64,000 bases of DNA, from assembly GCF_002115745.1 (NCBI RefSeq), contig NZ_JFKB01000003.1:248001-312000 (forward strand), given 5' to 3'. Origin of the DNA: Thalassospira alkalitolerans. GTDB taxonomy: Bacteria > Pseudomonadota > Alphaproteobacteria > Rhodospirillales > Thalassospiraceae. A program made the position numbers and the translations under genes. How positions within the stretch are numbered: the stretch's first letter is position 1; the number at the start of each line of letters is the position of its first letter. The notes beneath the pieces were generated by a model. That model did no database searches. It was not told the DNA's origin and saw nothing but the letters and a program-made list of their open reading frames with translations. Positions 18,511 through 27,073 of this stretch are shown here, one piece after another.

Positions 18511-18675
18511 TCGTGTTTTCGGGTATTTGAGTGGTTAGTTTGATAACAGCTTTGTTGCAATTGAACGCGGCCCTTGTGGTAAGTGCCCGGAGCTATTAAT
18601 AATTGCGTCATCCGGGGCTGGTTATCACAGCCCTGCCGGATCGTTCGCCCCAAATATCCGCAAACAGGCCTTTTC

Positions 18676-19227
18676 ATGAGAAACCAGATTCCCAATCTGC
18701 TGACTTTGTCGCGCATCATCGTGATCCCGGCATTGGTCGCGTCCTTTTATATCCACGGACCGGTTGGTAACTGGATCGGGTTTGCCCTGTTTGCCTTTGC
18801 CGGGGTGACAGACTTTTTTGACGGCTACCTTGCGCGCAGCATGAATGTTGTCTCGCCGCTGGGCCGGTTTTTGGATCCGATTGCCGACAAACTTTTGGTC
18901 GCTGCAGCCCTTATGATGATGGTGGCATTTGATCGCATTTCCGGTTTTGCGATTTTGCCGGCTGTGATCATCATGTGCCGCGAAATCATGGTGTCGGGCC
19001 TGCGTGAACATCTGGCCGAGCTTAAGGTGCCTTTGCCGGTTACCGTTCTTGCGAAATGGAAAACCACAGCGCAGATATTAGCACTTGGTTTTCTTTTGGT
19101 CGGGGATGCGTCACCCGAAATGATCCCGTCGATCATGATCGGTGATATCCTGTTGTGGATTGCAGGCTTGGTAACGGTTCAGACCGGGTATATTTATCTT
19201 CGTACCGGGCTTAAATACCTCGACTAG
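18676..19227 (+). CDS. pgsA: CDP-diacylglycerol-glycerol-3-phosphate 3-phosphatidyltransferase
   Basis: A 183-residue membrane enzyme that makes phosphatidylglycerophosphate, the first committed step to phosphatidylglycerol. The CDP-alcohol phosphotransferase signature is complete: D46, D49-G50, A53-R54, G63, D67 and D71. About five membrane helices are visible. The ATG at 18676 begins MRNQIPNLLTLSR, the usual family start; the open frame upstream is not conserved-looking. moaE follows after 23 bases. Confidence 0.95.
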   Translation: MRNQIPNLLTLSRIIVIPALVASFYIHGPVGNWIGFALFAFAGVTDFFDGYLARSMNVVSPLGRFLDPIADKLLVAAALMMMVAFDRISGFAILPAVIIMCREIMVSGLREHLAELKVPLPVTVLAKWKTTAQILALGFLLVGDASPEMIPSIMIGDILLWIAGLVTVQTGYIYLRTGLKYLD

Positions 19228-19250
19228 GCGCATCATCAGGATCAAGGGCA

Positions 19251-19709
19251 ATGGCACGCATTACCGTTCAGGAACAGGATTTCGATCCGGGCGCAGAACT
19301 GGCCGCCCTGACTGACGGGCGCCGCGATATCGGGGCGGCGGTCAGTTTTGTCGGGTTGGTGCGTGATATCCATGGCGGGGATCAGGTTTCCGCCCTGACA
19401 CTTGATCATTATCCGGGCATGACCGAGCGCGAACTTGAAAAGATCGCCGATGAAGCCGCCGGTCGCTGGCCACTTGATGATGTGCGGATTGTCCATCGGG
19501 TCGGGCGCATGTTGCCCGGCGAGAAGATTGTTCTGGTGATCACCCTGTCAGCTCATCGCCGTGCGGCGTTCGAGGCCTGTGACTTTATCATGGATTTCCT
19601 AAAGACCCGTGCCCCGTTCTGGAAGCGCGAGGAAACCCCAAAAGGCGATCATTGGGTCACAGCGAAGGCATCGGACGATGCCGATGCCGATCGCTGGAAC
19701 CAAAGTTAA
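19251..19709 (+). CDS. moaE: Molybdopterin synthase catalytic subunit MoaE
   Basis: A 152-residue large subunit of molybdopterin synthase, which adds two sulfurs to precursor Z. Conserved parts: GAAVSFVGLVRD (residues 28-39), LDHYPGM, HRVGRMLPGE, and the active-site lysine segment KTRAPFWKREE. The partner MoaD, which donates the sulfur from a C-terminal Gly-Gly, is not encoded next to it: only 23 bases separate pgsA from moaE. Its stop codon overlaps the stop of the convergent gene in a shared TTAA. Confidence 0.94.
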   Translation: MARITVQEQDFDPGAELAALTDGRRDIGAAVSFVGLVRDIHGGDQVSALTLDHYPGMTERELEKIADEAAGRWPLDDVRIVHRVGRMLPGEKIVLVITLSAHRRAAFEACDFIMDFLKTRAPFWKREETPKGDHWVTAKASDDADADRWNQS

Positions 19710-19996
19710 CCGACGAATTTTGCAACCAGACCGACGAATTGCAAAAGGGCGGCCTGAATTTGTGCCGCCGTATCGATCCGTTCTTTCAGGTTTTTCATTT
19801 CGGCAATATCGGCATCGGTGATTTGTGATGCATTGCGGATCAGTTGTTTGGCCTGCAAGGCAACCAGTTGATCGGCGGCCTTGTTGCGTGTTTCAGCCAT
19901 TATCAGTTTGTCATTGATGTCGGCCGCTTGATAGGCGGTGTCGATGGCTACAAAGCTTGCCTTGGCGGCACGGATCATTTCGTCAAGATTTGTCAT
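19706..19996 (-). CDS. Small helical protein of unknown function
   Basis: A 96-residue protein with an AAGGGGG ribosome-binding site. It is predicted to be almost entirely alpha-helical and mixed in charge, with no cysteines or signal peptide and a hydrophobic C-terminal helix (AALLQFVGLVAKFVG). It starts 12 bases after the stop of the lipoprotein gene on the same strand, so the two probably form a two-gene operon. No family recognised. A structural partner or immunity-type role for the lipoprotein would be speculation. Confidence 0.7.
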   Translation of the reverse strand: MTNLDEMIRAAKASFVAIDTAYQAADINDKLIMAETRNKAADQLVALQAKQLIRNASQITDADIAEMKNLKERIDTAAQIQAALLQFVGLVAKFVG

Positions 19997-20008
19997 GGTT
20001 TTACCCCC

Positions 20009-20872
20009 TTATTGCGCGGTTGTGGCAGCCGTAGCGCCGGTTGCGGTTTCAAACAGATTGCTGCCCTGTGCGACCAGTTCGGTGGGCGAAAGGTCGCGAA
20101 CATGTCCGGCAAGTGAAATTCCCTGTTCAGCGGCGCCAATCAGAGCGGCCATATCAAGTTTGGCATAATCATCAATCTGGCTTTGCAGATGGGTTCCCAG
20201 CGATGATGCAGTCAGGAAGCTGCGCAGGGTGTGGGTCTGAAGCAGCTTTTCTTCTGTCATCAAAGCTTGCCAGTCCTGCCACCAGATTTGCAGACGCAGT
20301 GATTTTCCTTGGGCGTCGCTATCCGCACGGATTTTGTTCAGCTCGGCGATCAGGGCCCCGCGCCGCACCAGATATTGCGGCGGGTCTTTGGCCAGATCAC
20401 TGGTGATCGCGTCAAGCTGGCTGCGGAGTTTCTCAAGGATCGGCCCGGAATCAGTGACCGCCGATGCCCCCAGTGCGGATCCGGCTTCGATTTGATCAAA
20501 GATCGCAACAAACTGGCGGTACTGGTTGCGCAGTTGCGCCAGTGTTTTTTGCCATTGCTGGGCAACCGTTGCATCAACCTTGACCGCATCGGGATCAAGC
20601 AGGATCGGCAGGTTGGATGGCGTCACCTTGCCGGTGAAGGCATCCATATTGGCAATGAATTCGGTTTGTTTGGCGCTTGCGGATTTCGGTGCCGGCGCGA
20701 ACTGTGCGGTTTGCGCGGTGCCAAAGGCGTCAAAGGCGGCCTCGGTCGCACTGCCGAATTGGTCGACGGTGATTTTCAAGGTTTCGGCTTTTTGCGAGCA
20801 CGCAGCCATCAGCCCAATGCCGATAACCAGAATTGCAGTGCGCCCAATACGATAAAGTGATGATTGTGCCAT
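20009..20872 (-). CDS. Predicted lipoprotein of unknown function
   Basis: A 287-residue exported lipoprotein. The signal peptide (hydrophobic residues about 12-23) ends in the lipobox LMAAC, with lipidated cysteine C25. Serine follows it, so outer-membrane sorting is expected. The mature part looks helical throughout, with many leucine/alanine/glutamine heptads and a tryptophan cluster (LQIWWQDWQALM), and an alanine/threonine-rich end. No catalytic motif is visible. It heads a two-gene operon with the small helical protein downstream; the metW terminator lies upstream on the same strand. Confidence 0.75.
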   Translation of the reverse strand: MAQSSLYRIGRTAILVIGIGLMAACSQKAETLKITVDQFGSATEAAFDAFGTAQTAQFAPAPKSASAKQTEFIANMDAFTGKVTPSNLPILLDPDAVKVDATVAQQWQKTLAQLRNQYRQFVAIFDQIEAGSALGASAVTDSGPILEKLRSQLDAITSDLAKDPPQYLVRRGALIAELNKIRADSDAQGKSLRLQIWWQDWQALMTEEKLLQTHTLRSFLTASSLGTHLQSQIDDYAKLDMAALIGAAEQGISLAGHVRDLSPTELVAQGSNLFETATGATAATTAQ

Positions 20873-20942
20873 AACGTCCCCATGATGTGACCATGTTCGT
20901 GCAATGACGAAGAAGGGACGTTTTTGTGATAGAAAAACGCAA

Positions 20943-20969
20943 AAAGGCCGCAGAAAACCTGCGGCCTTT
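20943..20969 (-). terminator. Terminator after metXW
   Basis: AAAGGCCGCAG (20943-20953) pairs with CTGCGGCCTTT (20959-20969) around a 5-base loop. Read on the minus strand it ends in a T-run, 21 bases after the metW stop. Confidence 0.87.
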
Positions 20970-20990
20970 GGGGGGGGTAAAACGGTGTTG

Positions 20991-21638
20991 TTACTTGCTC
21001 AGCATGAACAGCGCCTGATTGCCAAAGAAATTGGCCAGTCGGGAATGACTGTCCAGGCTGACTTTTGATCCGCTTTCATTAAGCACCATAGACCGTTCGA
21101 TTTTAAAGCCGCATTCATCGCACAGGGCGACAAAATCGCGCACGGTACAGAAATGGATGTTCGGTGTTTCGTACCACATGATCGGCAGGTTGGGGTTTTG
21201 TGGCATCCGGCCGCGAAACATCAGGTCAAAACGTGCGCGCCAATGGCCAAAATTCGGGAAGGACACAATGGCTTTTTGGCCAATACGCAGCAATTCCGAC
21301 AGGACTTCTTTGGGGCGGTGGGTGGCCTGAAGTGTCTGGCTGAGGATGGCGTAATCAAATGTGCCATCAGGATAATCGCCAAGATCGCGATCAGCATCAC
21401 CTTGCATGACGGGCAGGCCCTGGGCAACGCAATTGCGCACGCCCTGGTTCGAGAGTTCCAGTCCCCGGCCATCAACATCTTTGTTGCGGGTCAGATAACC
21501 CAGCAGTTCACCGTCGCTGCACCCGATATCAAGCACACGCGTGCCCGGTTCGACCATATCGGCAATCAGCTGAAGATCGACACGGATGCGGTCATTATGA
21601 AGCGAGGTGTTCGTGCCGTTTTTTGCAAAATGGTTCAT
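20991..21638 (-). CDS. metW: Methionine biosynthesis protein MetW
   Basis: A 215-residue SAM-methyltransferase-fold protein. Motif I is VLDIGCSDGELL (35-46) and the motif II/III region is TFDYAILSQTLQATHRP. It follows metX with 3 bases between, as in many proteobacteria where MetX and MetW act together in homoserine acylation. Its own methyl-transfer substrate is not defined by sequence. Length is typical. Confidence 0.93.
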   Translation of the reverse strand: MNHFAKNGTNTSLHNDRIRVDLQLIADMVEPGTRVLDIGCSDGELLGYLTRNKDVDGRGLELSNQGVRNCVAQGLPVMQGDADRDLGDYPDGTFDYAILSQTLQATHRPKEVLSELLRIGQKAIVSFPNFGHWRARFDLMFRGRMPQNPNLPIMWYETPNIHFCTVRDFVALCDECGFKIERSMVLNESGSKVSLDSHSRLANFFGNQALFMLSK

Positions 21639-21641
21639 GGC

Positions 21642-22802
21642 TTATTTCAATCCCCGACTTTTGGCTGCACCGTCGATAAAGCCGCTCAGCACCATGTGGA
21701 AATCCGGCTCGTCGAGCAGGAAGGCATCGTGGCCTTTGTCGCTTTCAATTTCGACACAGCTGACATTACACGATGCCGCGTTAAGCGCATGGGCAAGCTG
21801 GCGACTTTCTGGCGTGGGAAAGCACCAGTCGCTTGAAAATGAAATGACACAGAACCGGGTTTTGGACCCGTTAAAGGCATCGGCAAGACGGCCATCAAAT
21901 TCAACCGACAGATCAAAGTAATCCATCGCGCGTGTGATATAGAGATAGCTGTTGGCGTCAAACCGGTCGACGAAGCTTTTGCCCTGATGGCGTAAATAGC
22001 TTTCGACCTGAAAATCCTGATCGAAGCTATAGGTGATCGCCCCGCGGTTTTGCAGTTTACGGCCAAATTTGCGATGCAGGGCCGGTTGCGACAGATAGGT
22101 GATATGGGCGGTCATCCGCGCAACAGCCAGGCCGCGTGCCGGTTTTTTGCCTTCTAACAGGTAATTGCCACCACACCAGTCCGGATCGGCCATAACCGCC
22201 TGACGCCCGACTTCGTGGAACGCAATGTTCTGGGCCGAGTGGCGAAAACTGGTGGCGATAGGCGCGGCGGCAAAAACCCGTTTGGGATAGCTTTTGCACC
22301 ATTCCAGCACCTGCATGCCGCCCATCGATCCGCCGATGACGGCGAATAACGTATCAATGCCCAAGGCATCAATCAGCATGGTTTGGGCGCGCACCATATC
22401 GGCAATGGTAATCACCGGGAAATCCAAACCCCACGGTTTTCCGGTTTCCGGGTTGATATCCTTAGGTCCGGTGCTGCCAAGGCAGCCGCCAATGACGTTC
22501 GAGCAAATGACGAAATATTTGTCGGTATCGATGATCTTGCCCGGCCCGACGATTTCACGCCACCAGCCTTCCTTGCCGGTGATCGGATGAACTTCGTCGG
22601 CGACATATTGATCACCGGTCAGGGCATGGCATACCAGAATGGTATTGGATTTTTCGGCATTCAGTTCGCCATAGGTTTGATAGGCGATGGTAAACGGACC
22701 AAATTCGATGCCGCTATCAAGGCGCAACTTGGCAGTTTCCCCAAGGACCATGTGATGGCCGGGAAGGGTGCGGCGTTGATCTTTGCTGTCGGCGGTCGAC
22801 AT
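21642..22802 (-). CDS. metX: Homoserine O-acyltransferase MetX
   Basis: A 386-residue alpha/beta-hydrolase-fold enzyme that acylates homoserine at the start of methionine synthesis. The oxyanion segment is HALTGD (59-64), nucleophile S159 sits in GGSMGG, and D325 (SSDWCFP) and H358 (DKGHDAF) complete the triad. Acetyl or succinyl donor preference cannot be read safely from this. The ATG at 22802 has AGGA upstream; the open frame further back (to 22907) lies in a structured leader and is probably not translated. It heads metX-metW. Confidence 0.93.
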   Translation of the reverse strand: MSTADSKDQRRTLPGHHMVLGETAKLRLDSGIEFGPFTIAYQTYGELNAEKSNTILVCHALTGDQYVADEVHPITGKEGWWREIVGPGKIIDTDKYFVICSNVIGGCLGSTGPKDINPETGKPWGLDFPVITIADMVRAQTMLIDALGIDTLFAVIGGSMGGMQVLEWCKSYPKRVFAAAPIATSFRHSAQNIAFHEVGRQAVMADPDWCGGNYLLEGKKPARGLAVARMTAHITYLSQPALHRKFGRKLQNRGAITYSFDQDFQVESYLRHQGKSFVDRFDANSYLYITRAMDYFDLSVEFDGRLADAFNGSKTRFCVISFSSDWCFPTPESRQLAHALNAASCNVSCVEIESDKGHDAFLLDEPDFHMVLSGFIDGAAKSRGLK

Positions 22803-22828
22803 AGACGTCCTATCCCCTTGATTCTGCT

Positions 22829-22903
22829 GATCGGTCAGGCGAGATGGCTTGTATCTTGATTGACCGGAACCCGTTATGCGGGCTTCTTGATGGCGTCCGG
22901 CGG
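22829..22903 (-). promoter_or_regulatory. Structured leader upstream of metX
   Basis: In the 5' region of metX, CCCG (22870-22873) and CGGG (22879-22882) form a hairpin enclosed by CCGGA (22864-22868) and TCCGG (22896-22900). TGACCG (22861-22866) can instead pair with CGGTCA (22832-22837). The two outer helices overlap and exclude each other. I could not match it to the SAM-I or SAM-II consensus. A TTGACT -35-like element lies further upstream at 22953-22958. Confidence 0.35.
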
Positions 22904-23022
22904 GCATGATTGGCCGCAGGGTATGGTTCTAGCTATGAAGCGCACTGGATTTAGTCAATCTTTTCTTTGCTTTTCGGTTGCCCTGTCCTAATACTGGGCG
23001 CCGTTTGAGAAAAGAGCGGATC

Positions 23023-23916
23023 ATGGCGCAAAGCGACGAAAATTTAGCAAATCTTGACCTAGATGGGTTGCGGACCGAAATCGATGAGATCGATCAGGCG
23101 CTGCAATCACTGATCATTCGACGCACCAAAGTGGTTCAGGCGGTTGGGGCCTATAAGGATCGCGTCATTGCCGCCGGTGGCAAGGTCAAAGTGCCTTATC
23201 GCCCGGCGCGCGAAGCCCGCATTATGCGAACATTGGTTGACCGCCATGACGGTGCCTTTCCCAAAACCGCCCTGATCCAGATATGGCGCGAAATGATCGC
23301 AGCCGGGACGCGGCTTGAAGCGCCTTATACGGTCGCATTATGCCGCAATGCCGATGGGATCGATTGCTGGGAACTGGCACGGCTTAATTTCGGTTGTCTG
23401 AACGAAATCGTCGAATTTGATACCCCGCGCGAGGCGTTTCATGCGTTGGAAGAAGGCCGGGCAGCCGTGGGGGTGTTCCCCAAGCCCGAAGTCGGCGAGA
23501 CCCAGCCCTGGTGGACGCTTTTGTCTGATGACAGTCCGGTTCGGATTGTTTCCAAGCTGCCCTTTGGCGGCCGTCCGGTCGGCCGGGGCGAGCAGACAGA
23601 GGGATTTGTTCTTGCCCCAATCGAGTTGGAAGAAAGCGGTGACGACCGCACATTGTTTATCGTAAGCCTGCCAAACGAGATTTCGATGGATACGGCGCGC
23701 AAAAAAATTGCGAATGGTATCGATGGTTCGGCAATCCTTGGCTTTTCTGCCAATGAAACTGGTGATCGTCGTTTTGTTCTTGTTGATGTGCCAGGTTTCT
23801 TTTGTAATCGCGCCGAAGCGTTTCAGCGCGCACTGAGCGAACAGGGGCTGGCCCCCGAAGGCTTAAGTGTTGTCGGTGCCTATGCTGTGCCGATCCCCGA
23901 AGATGCGCTGAGTTGA
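23023..23916 (+). CDS. Chorismate mutase with a long C-terminal domain of unclear function
   Basis: A 297-residue protein. Residues about 10-100 form an AroQ-type chorismate mutase (LRTEIDEIDQALQSLIIRRTKVV, then YRPAREARIM and IQIWREMIAAG), which makes prephenate. The remaining 200 residues sit where a P-protein carries prephenate dehydratase plus ACT domains, but the dehydratase TRF signature is not visible. This part may be a degenerate dehydratase/ACT or regulatory domain. The start at 23023 has GAGCGGA upstream. It is followed by hisC and tyrA, so it provides the entry step to phenylalanine/tyrosine. Confidence 0.85.
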   Translation: MAQSDENLANLDLDGLRTEIDEIDQALQSLIIRRTKVVQAVGAYKDRVIAAGGKVKVPYRPAREARIMRTLVDRHDGAFPKTALIQIWREMIAAGTRLEAPYTVALCRNADGIDCWELARLNFGCLNEIVEFDTPREAFHALEEGRAAVGVFPKPEVGETQPWWTLLSDDSPVRIVSKLPFGGRPVGRGEQTEGFVLAPIELEESGDDRTLFIVSLPNEISMDTARKKIANGIDGSAILGFSANETGDRRFVLVDVPGFFCNRAEAFQRALSEQGLAPEGLSVVGAYAVPIPEDALS

Positions 23917-23980
23917 TGGATAAATGATTGGCAGAGGCCGCTGGATGTCATCGGTCTTGCTTATTGGGAGAATCTAGGAA

Positions 23981-25078
23981 ATGTCTGCGCCCACCCCACG
24001 TCCCGGAATTCTTGATATTGCCCCCTATAAAGGCGGTGTATCGACCGCTGGTGGTGCAACCCGCGTGATCAAGCTTTCATCGAATGAAGGCGCGCTGGGT
24101 CCAAGCCCCAAAGCGATTGAAGCGCTGCGTAAATCCGCCGACAAGCTGCATCGTTATCCCGATGGCGGCTGCGAAGCCCTGCGCAACAAGCTGGCCGAGA
24201 AATACGACCTTGAGGCCGATCAGATTGTTTGCGGTGCCGGGTCGGATGAACTGATCACGCTGTTGATCCGTGCCTATGCCGGTCCGGGCGATGAAGTGCT
24301 GTATTCGCAGCACGGTTTCCTGATGTATCCGATTGCGGCCAAGGGTGTTGGTGCGGTGCCGGTGACGGCAGCTGAAACCAACATGACCACCAGCGTCGAT
24401 GCGTTGCTGGCTGCGGTGACAGCAAAGACCAAGATCGTGTTTGTGGCTAACCCGAACAATCCAACCGGGACCTATATTACGGACGGCGAAATGAAACGCC
24501 TGCGTGACGGCCTGCGCGAAGATATCGTTCTGGTGGTTGATGCGGCCTATGCCGAATTTATGACCGGTCAGGAAGATTACACTGCCGGTGAAGAACTGGT
24601 CCGTGCGGGCAAAAATACGGTCATGACCCGGACATTTTCGAAGATTTACGGTCTTGGCGGCATACGTCTTGGCTGGTGCTATGCGCCGATTGATATTGCC
24701 GATGTCTTGGGGCGTCTGCGCAATCCGTTCAACGTTGCCCTTCCGACGCAGGAAGCCGGTCTGGCAGCCCTTGACGATGATGAATTCGTCAATACCTGTG
24801 TGCGTCATAATGCCGAAACGCTGGCATGGTTCCGTGACGAGGTGAATGCGATTTCTGGTCTGATCGCCCATCCGAGCTATGGCAACTTTGTGCTGGTTGA
24901 ATTCCCCGCGGCTGAGGGCAAAAACGCCGACGCGGCCAATGATTTCATGATGTCCAAGGGGGTTATCCCGCGCAAGATCGGTGGCTATGGTCTGCCGCAG
25001 ATGCTTCGTATTTCGATCGGTACGAAGGAAGAAATGGATATCTGCCTTCAGGCCATCAAAGACTTTGTGAACAGGTAA
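23981..25078 (+). CDS. hisC: Histidinol-phosphate / aromatic aminotransferase HisC
   Basis: A 365-residue PLP aminotransferase of fold type I. Motifs: SSNEGALGPSP near residue 33, NPNNPTGT (157-164), D187, and the PLP lysine K221 in TFSKIYGLGGIRLGW. Family members convert imidazole-acetol phosphate to histidinol phosphate and often also transaminate phenylpyruvate and hydroxyphenylpyruvate. Its place between chorismate mutase and tyrA suggests the aromatic role is important here. Start supported by GGGAG/AGGA. tyrA begins one base after the stop. Confidence 0.93.
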   Translation: MSAPTPRPGILDIAPYKGGVSTAGGATRVIKLSSNEGALGPSPKAIEALRKSADKLHRYPDGGCEALRNKLAEKYDLEADQIVCGAGSDELITLLIRAYAGPGDEVLYSQHGFLMYPIAAKGVGAVPVTAAETNMTTSVDALLAAVTAKTKIVFVANPNNPTGTYITDGEMKRLRDGLREDIVLVVDAAYAEFMTGQEDYTAGEELVRAGKNTVMTRTFSKIYGLGGIRLGWCYAPIDIADVLGRLRNPFNVALPTQEAGLAALDDDEFVNTCVRHNAETLAWFRDEVNAISGLIAHPSYGNFVLVEFPAAEGKNADAANDFMMSKGVIPRKIGGYGLPQMLRISIGTKEEMDICLQAIKDFVNR

Positions 25079-25079
25079 A

Positions 25080-26042
25080 ATGACCAACACCGCATCCAAA
25101 CCGCTATTTGATACCGTTGCTTTTATCGGCATGGGGCTTATTGGCTCGTCCTTGGCGCGTCGCATTTTGCGCGATGGTCTGGCGAAAAAAGTCACCTGTG
25201 CCGTGCGGTCCGAGGCAACGCGCGACCGTGTGCTTGAACTTGGCATCGCCAACGAGGCCTATTGCGATATCAAGTCGGCGGTGGTTGATGCGGATCTGAT
25301 CATGATCTGTGCGCCGGTGGGCGCCAATGAAACCATTGGTGCCCAATTGGCAGGTGTGCTTAAAAAAGGCGCGATTGTTTCTGATGTCGGGTCGGTTAAA
25401 CAGGCGGTAATTCGGGATATTGCCCCGCATCTGGACGAAGGCGTTTCGTTTGTTCCCGGTCATCCGCTTGCCGGGACGGAACATTCCGGCCCGGATGCTG
25501 GCTTTCCGGAATTGTTTGAAGGCCGTTGGTGCATCCTGACCCCGGTTCCCGGTGAATCGGAAAAGGCAACGGCGCTGGTTCAGGCGCTTTGGGAAGCCTG
25601 CGGGATGAAGGTGGAATGCATGGATGCCGATCATCATGATCGTATTCTTGGCATTACGTCGCATCTGCCGCATTTGATTGCCTATACGATTGTTGGCACC
25701 GCGACCGACCTTGAAGATGCCCTGCGTCAGGAAGTGATCAAGTTTTCCGCATCCGGTTTTCGGGACTTTACCCGAATTGCCGCGTCCGATCCGACGATGT
25801 GGCGCGATGTGTTTTTAAACAATCGCGAAGCCGTTTTGGAAGTACTTGGACGTTTTCAGGAAGACCTGATGGCGTTGCAACGGGCGATCCGCTGGGGCGA
25901 GGGGGATAAACTGTTCGAACTGTTTAGCCGTACGCGCGAAATTCGCCGCGGCATTGTTGACGCCGGACAGTATTTTACCAATTTCTCGGCCGAGGGCGAA
26001 GACCGCCATAGCGATGAAACGGGCAAGAAAAAGCCCGATTAA
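25080..26042 (+). CDS. tyrA: Prephenate/arogenate dehydrogenase
   Basis: A 320-residue NAD(P)-dependent dehydrogenase that decarboxylates prephenate or arogenate on the tyrosine branch. It has a Rossmann motif GMGLIGSSLARR (17-28), the substrate motif GHPLAGTEHSGPDAG, and helical C-terminal dimerisation elements (SHLPHLIAYTIV). No ACT domain is fused. It starts one base after the hisC stop, completing chorismate mutase-hisC-tyrA. Substrate preference cannot be fixed from sequence. Confidence 0.93.
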   Translation: MTNTASKPLFDTVAFIGMGLIGSSLARRILRDGLAKKVTCAVRSEATRDRVLELGIANEAYCDIKSAVVDADLIMICAPVGANETIGAQLAGVLKKGAIVSDVGSVKQAVIRDIAPHLDEGVSFVPGHPLAGTEHSGPDAGFPELFEGRWCILTPVPGESEKATALVQALWEACGMKVECMDADHHDRILGITSHLPHLIAYTIVGTATDLEDALRQEVIKFSASGFRDFTRIAASDPTMWRDVFLNNREAVLEVLGRFQEDLMALQRAIRWGEGDKLFELFSRTREIRRGIVDAGQYFTNFSAEGEDRHSDETGKKKPD

Positions 26043-26135
26043 ATAAGATATTTGCGCGGCCCGTGATTTGCGGGCTGTGTTGTGGCGGGATGATGCGCCC
26101 CACAGGCATCCCCTGCTTGGTTAAAGGGAAATGTC

Positions 26136-27017
26136 ATGTCTGCCACCAACCATCCTGCTTTTGGCCGGGTCATGCCGTTCGTATTTGTGTTCCTGTGGAG
26201 CACGGGTTTCGTCGGTGCGAAATTCGGTCTTCCCTATGCCGATCCATTTACCTTTTTGTTTATTCGCTTTGCCGTTGTCATCGTATTGATGGTGCCGGTG
26301 ATTTGGATGCTGGGCGCCAGATGGCCCAAAAGCTGGCGCGAGGTCGCCCATATCAGCACCACCGGGATGCTGGTGCATGGCATCTATCTGGGCGGGGTTT
26401 TCTGGGCGATTGATACCGGGATGCCTGCCGGGCTTTCGGCATTGATTGTCGGGATGCAGCCCGTTGTGACCGCGTCTGTTGTCGGGGCGCTGTTGGGTGA
26501 ACGGGTGACGGCGCGCCAATGGGGCGGGCTTATCCTTGGCCTGATCGGGGTGGCGCTGGTTCTGGTGCCCAAGATCGGTGATGGTGTTGGCATCACCGGG
26601 TTTGGTATTGGACTTGCCATTATGGCCCTGTTTGGCATGACGGCCGGGACGATTTATCAGAAACGGTTCTGTACCAGCATGGATTTGATGAGCGGTACAG
26701 TCATCCAATACATGGCCGCGGGGATCTTTGTCGGCATTGTTGCGCTGATCCGGGAACCATTGGTCGTTGATTGGAGCATGGATTTCATCCTTGTGATGGC
26801 CTGGCTGGTGCTGGTGCTGTCAATCGGGGCGATCATGCTTTTGATGGTATTGATCAAACAGGGCGAAGCAACACGGGTTGCCAGCATGTTTTATCTGGTG
26901 CCGCCAACGGCTGCGTTTTTTGCCTGGGTGCTGTTTGACGAAAATCTGGGTCTGTTGGGCTTTGTCGGGTTTGCAATTGCAGCCCTTGGGGTGGCATTGG
27001 TCATGATCAAACGCTAG
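26136..27017 (+). CDS. EamA/DMT-family membrane transporter
   Basis: A 293-residue membrane protein with about ten predicted helices in two EamA repeats (first beginning FVFLWSTGFVGAKFGLPYADPFTFLFIRF, second near residue 155). Members export amino acids or other metabolites; the substrate is unknown. AGGGA 8-10 bases upstream supports the ATG. It stands 93 bases after tyrA on the same strand and 56 bases before the ChaC-like gene. Confidence 0.88.
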   Translation: MSATNHPAFGRVMPFVFVFLWSTGFVGAKFGLPYADPFTFLFIRFAVVIVLMVPVIWMLGARWPKSWREVAHISTTGMLVHGIYLGGVFWAIDTGMPAGLSALIVGMQPVVTASVVGALLGERVTARQWGGLILGLIGVALVLVPKIGDGVGITGFGIGLAIMALFGMTAGTIYQKRFCTSMDLMSGTVIQYMAAGIFVGIVALIREPLVVDWSMDFILVMAWLVLVLSIGAIMLLMVLIKQGEATRVASMFYLVPPTAAFFAWVLFDENLGLLGFVGFAIAALGVALVMIKR

Positions 27018-27073
27018 ATTTTGCCTGTGGATTTTGCGACGAATATTAAACGCCAATCCTGCCGGAGGATATT

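Noticed and set aside
22803..22977. SAM-I or SAM-II riboswitch upstream of metX
   Set aside because: Looked for on the minus strand; neither the SAM-I GCAACC-type core nor the SAM-II pseudoknot core sequence is present. Only the unassigned competing helices remain.
26018..26095. Possible terminator after tyrA (CGGGC/GCCCG pairs)
   Set aside because: Stems are only about five base pairs, partly inside the coding sequence, and no T-run follows.
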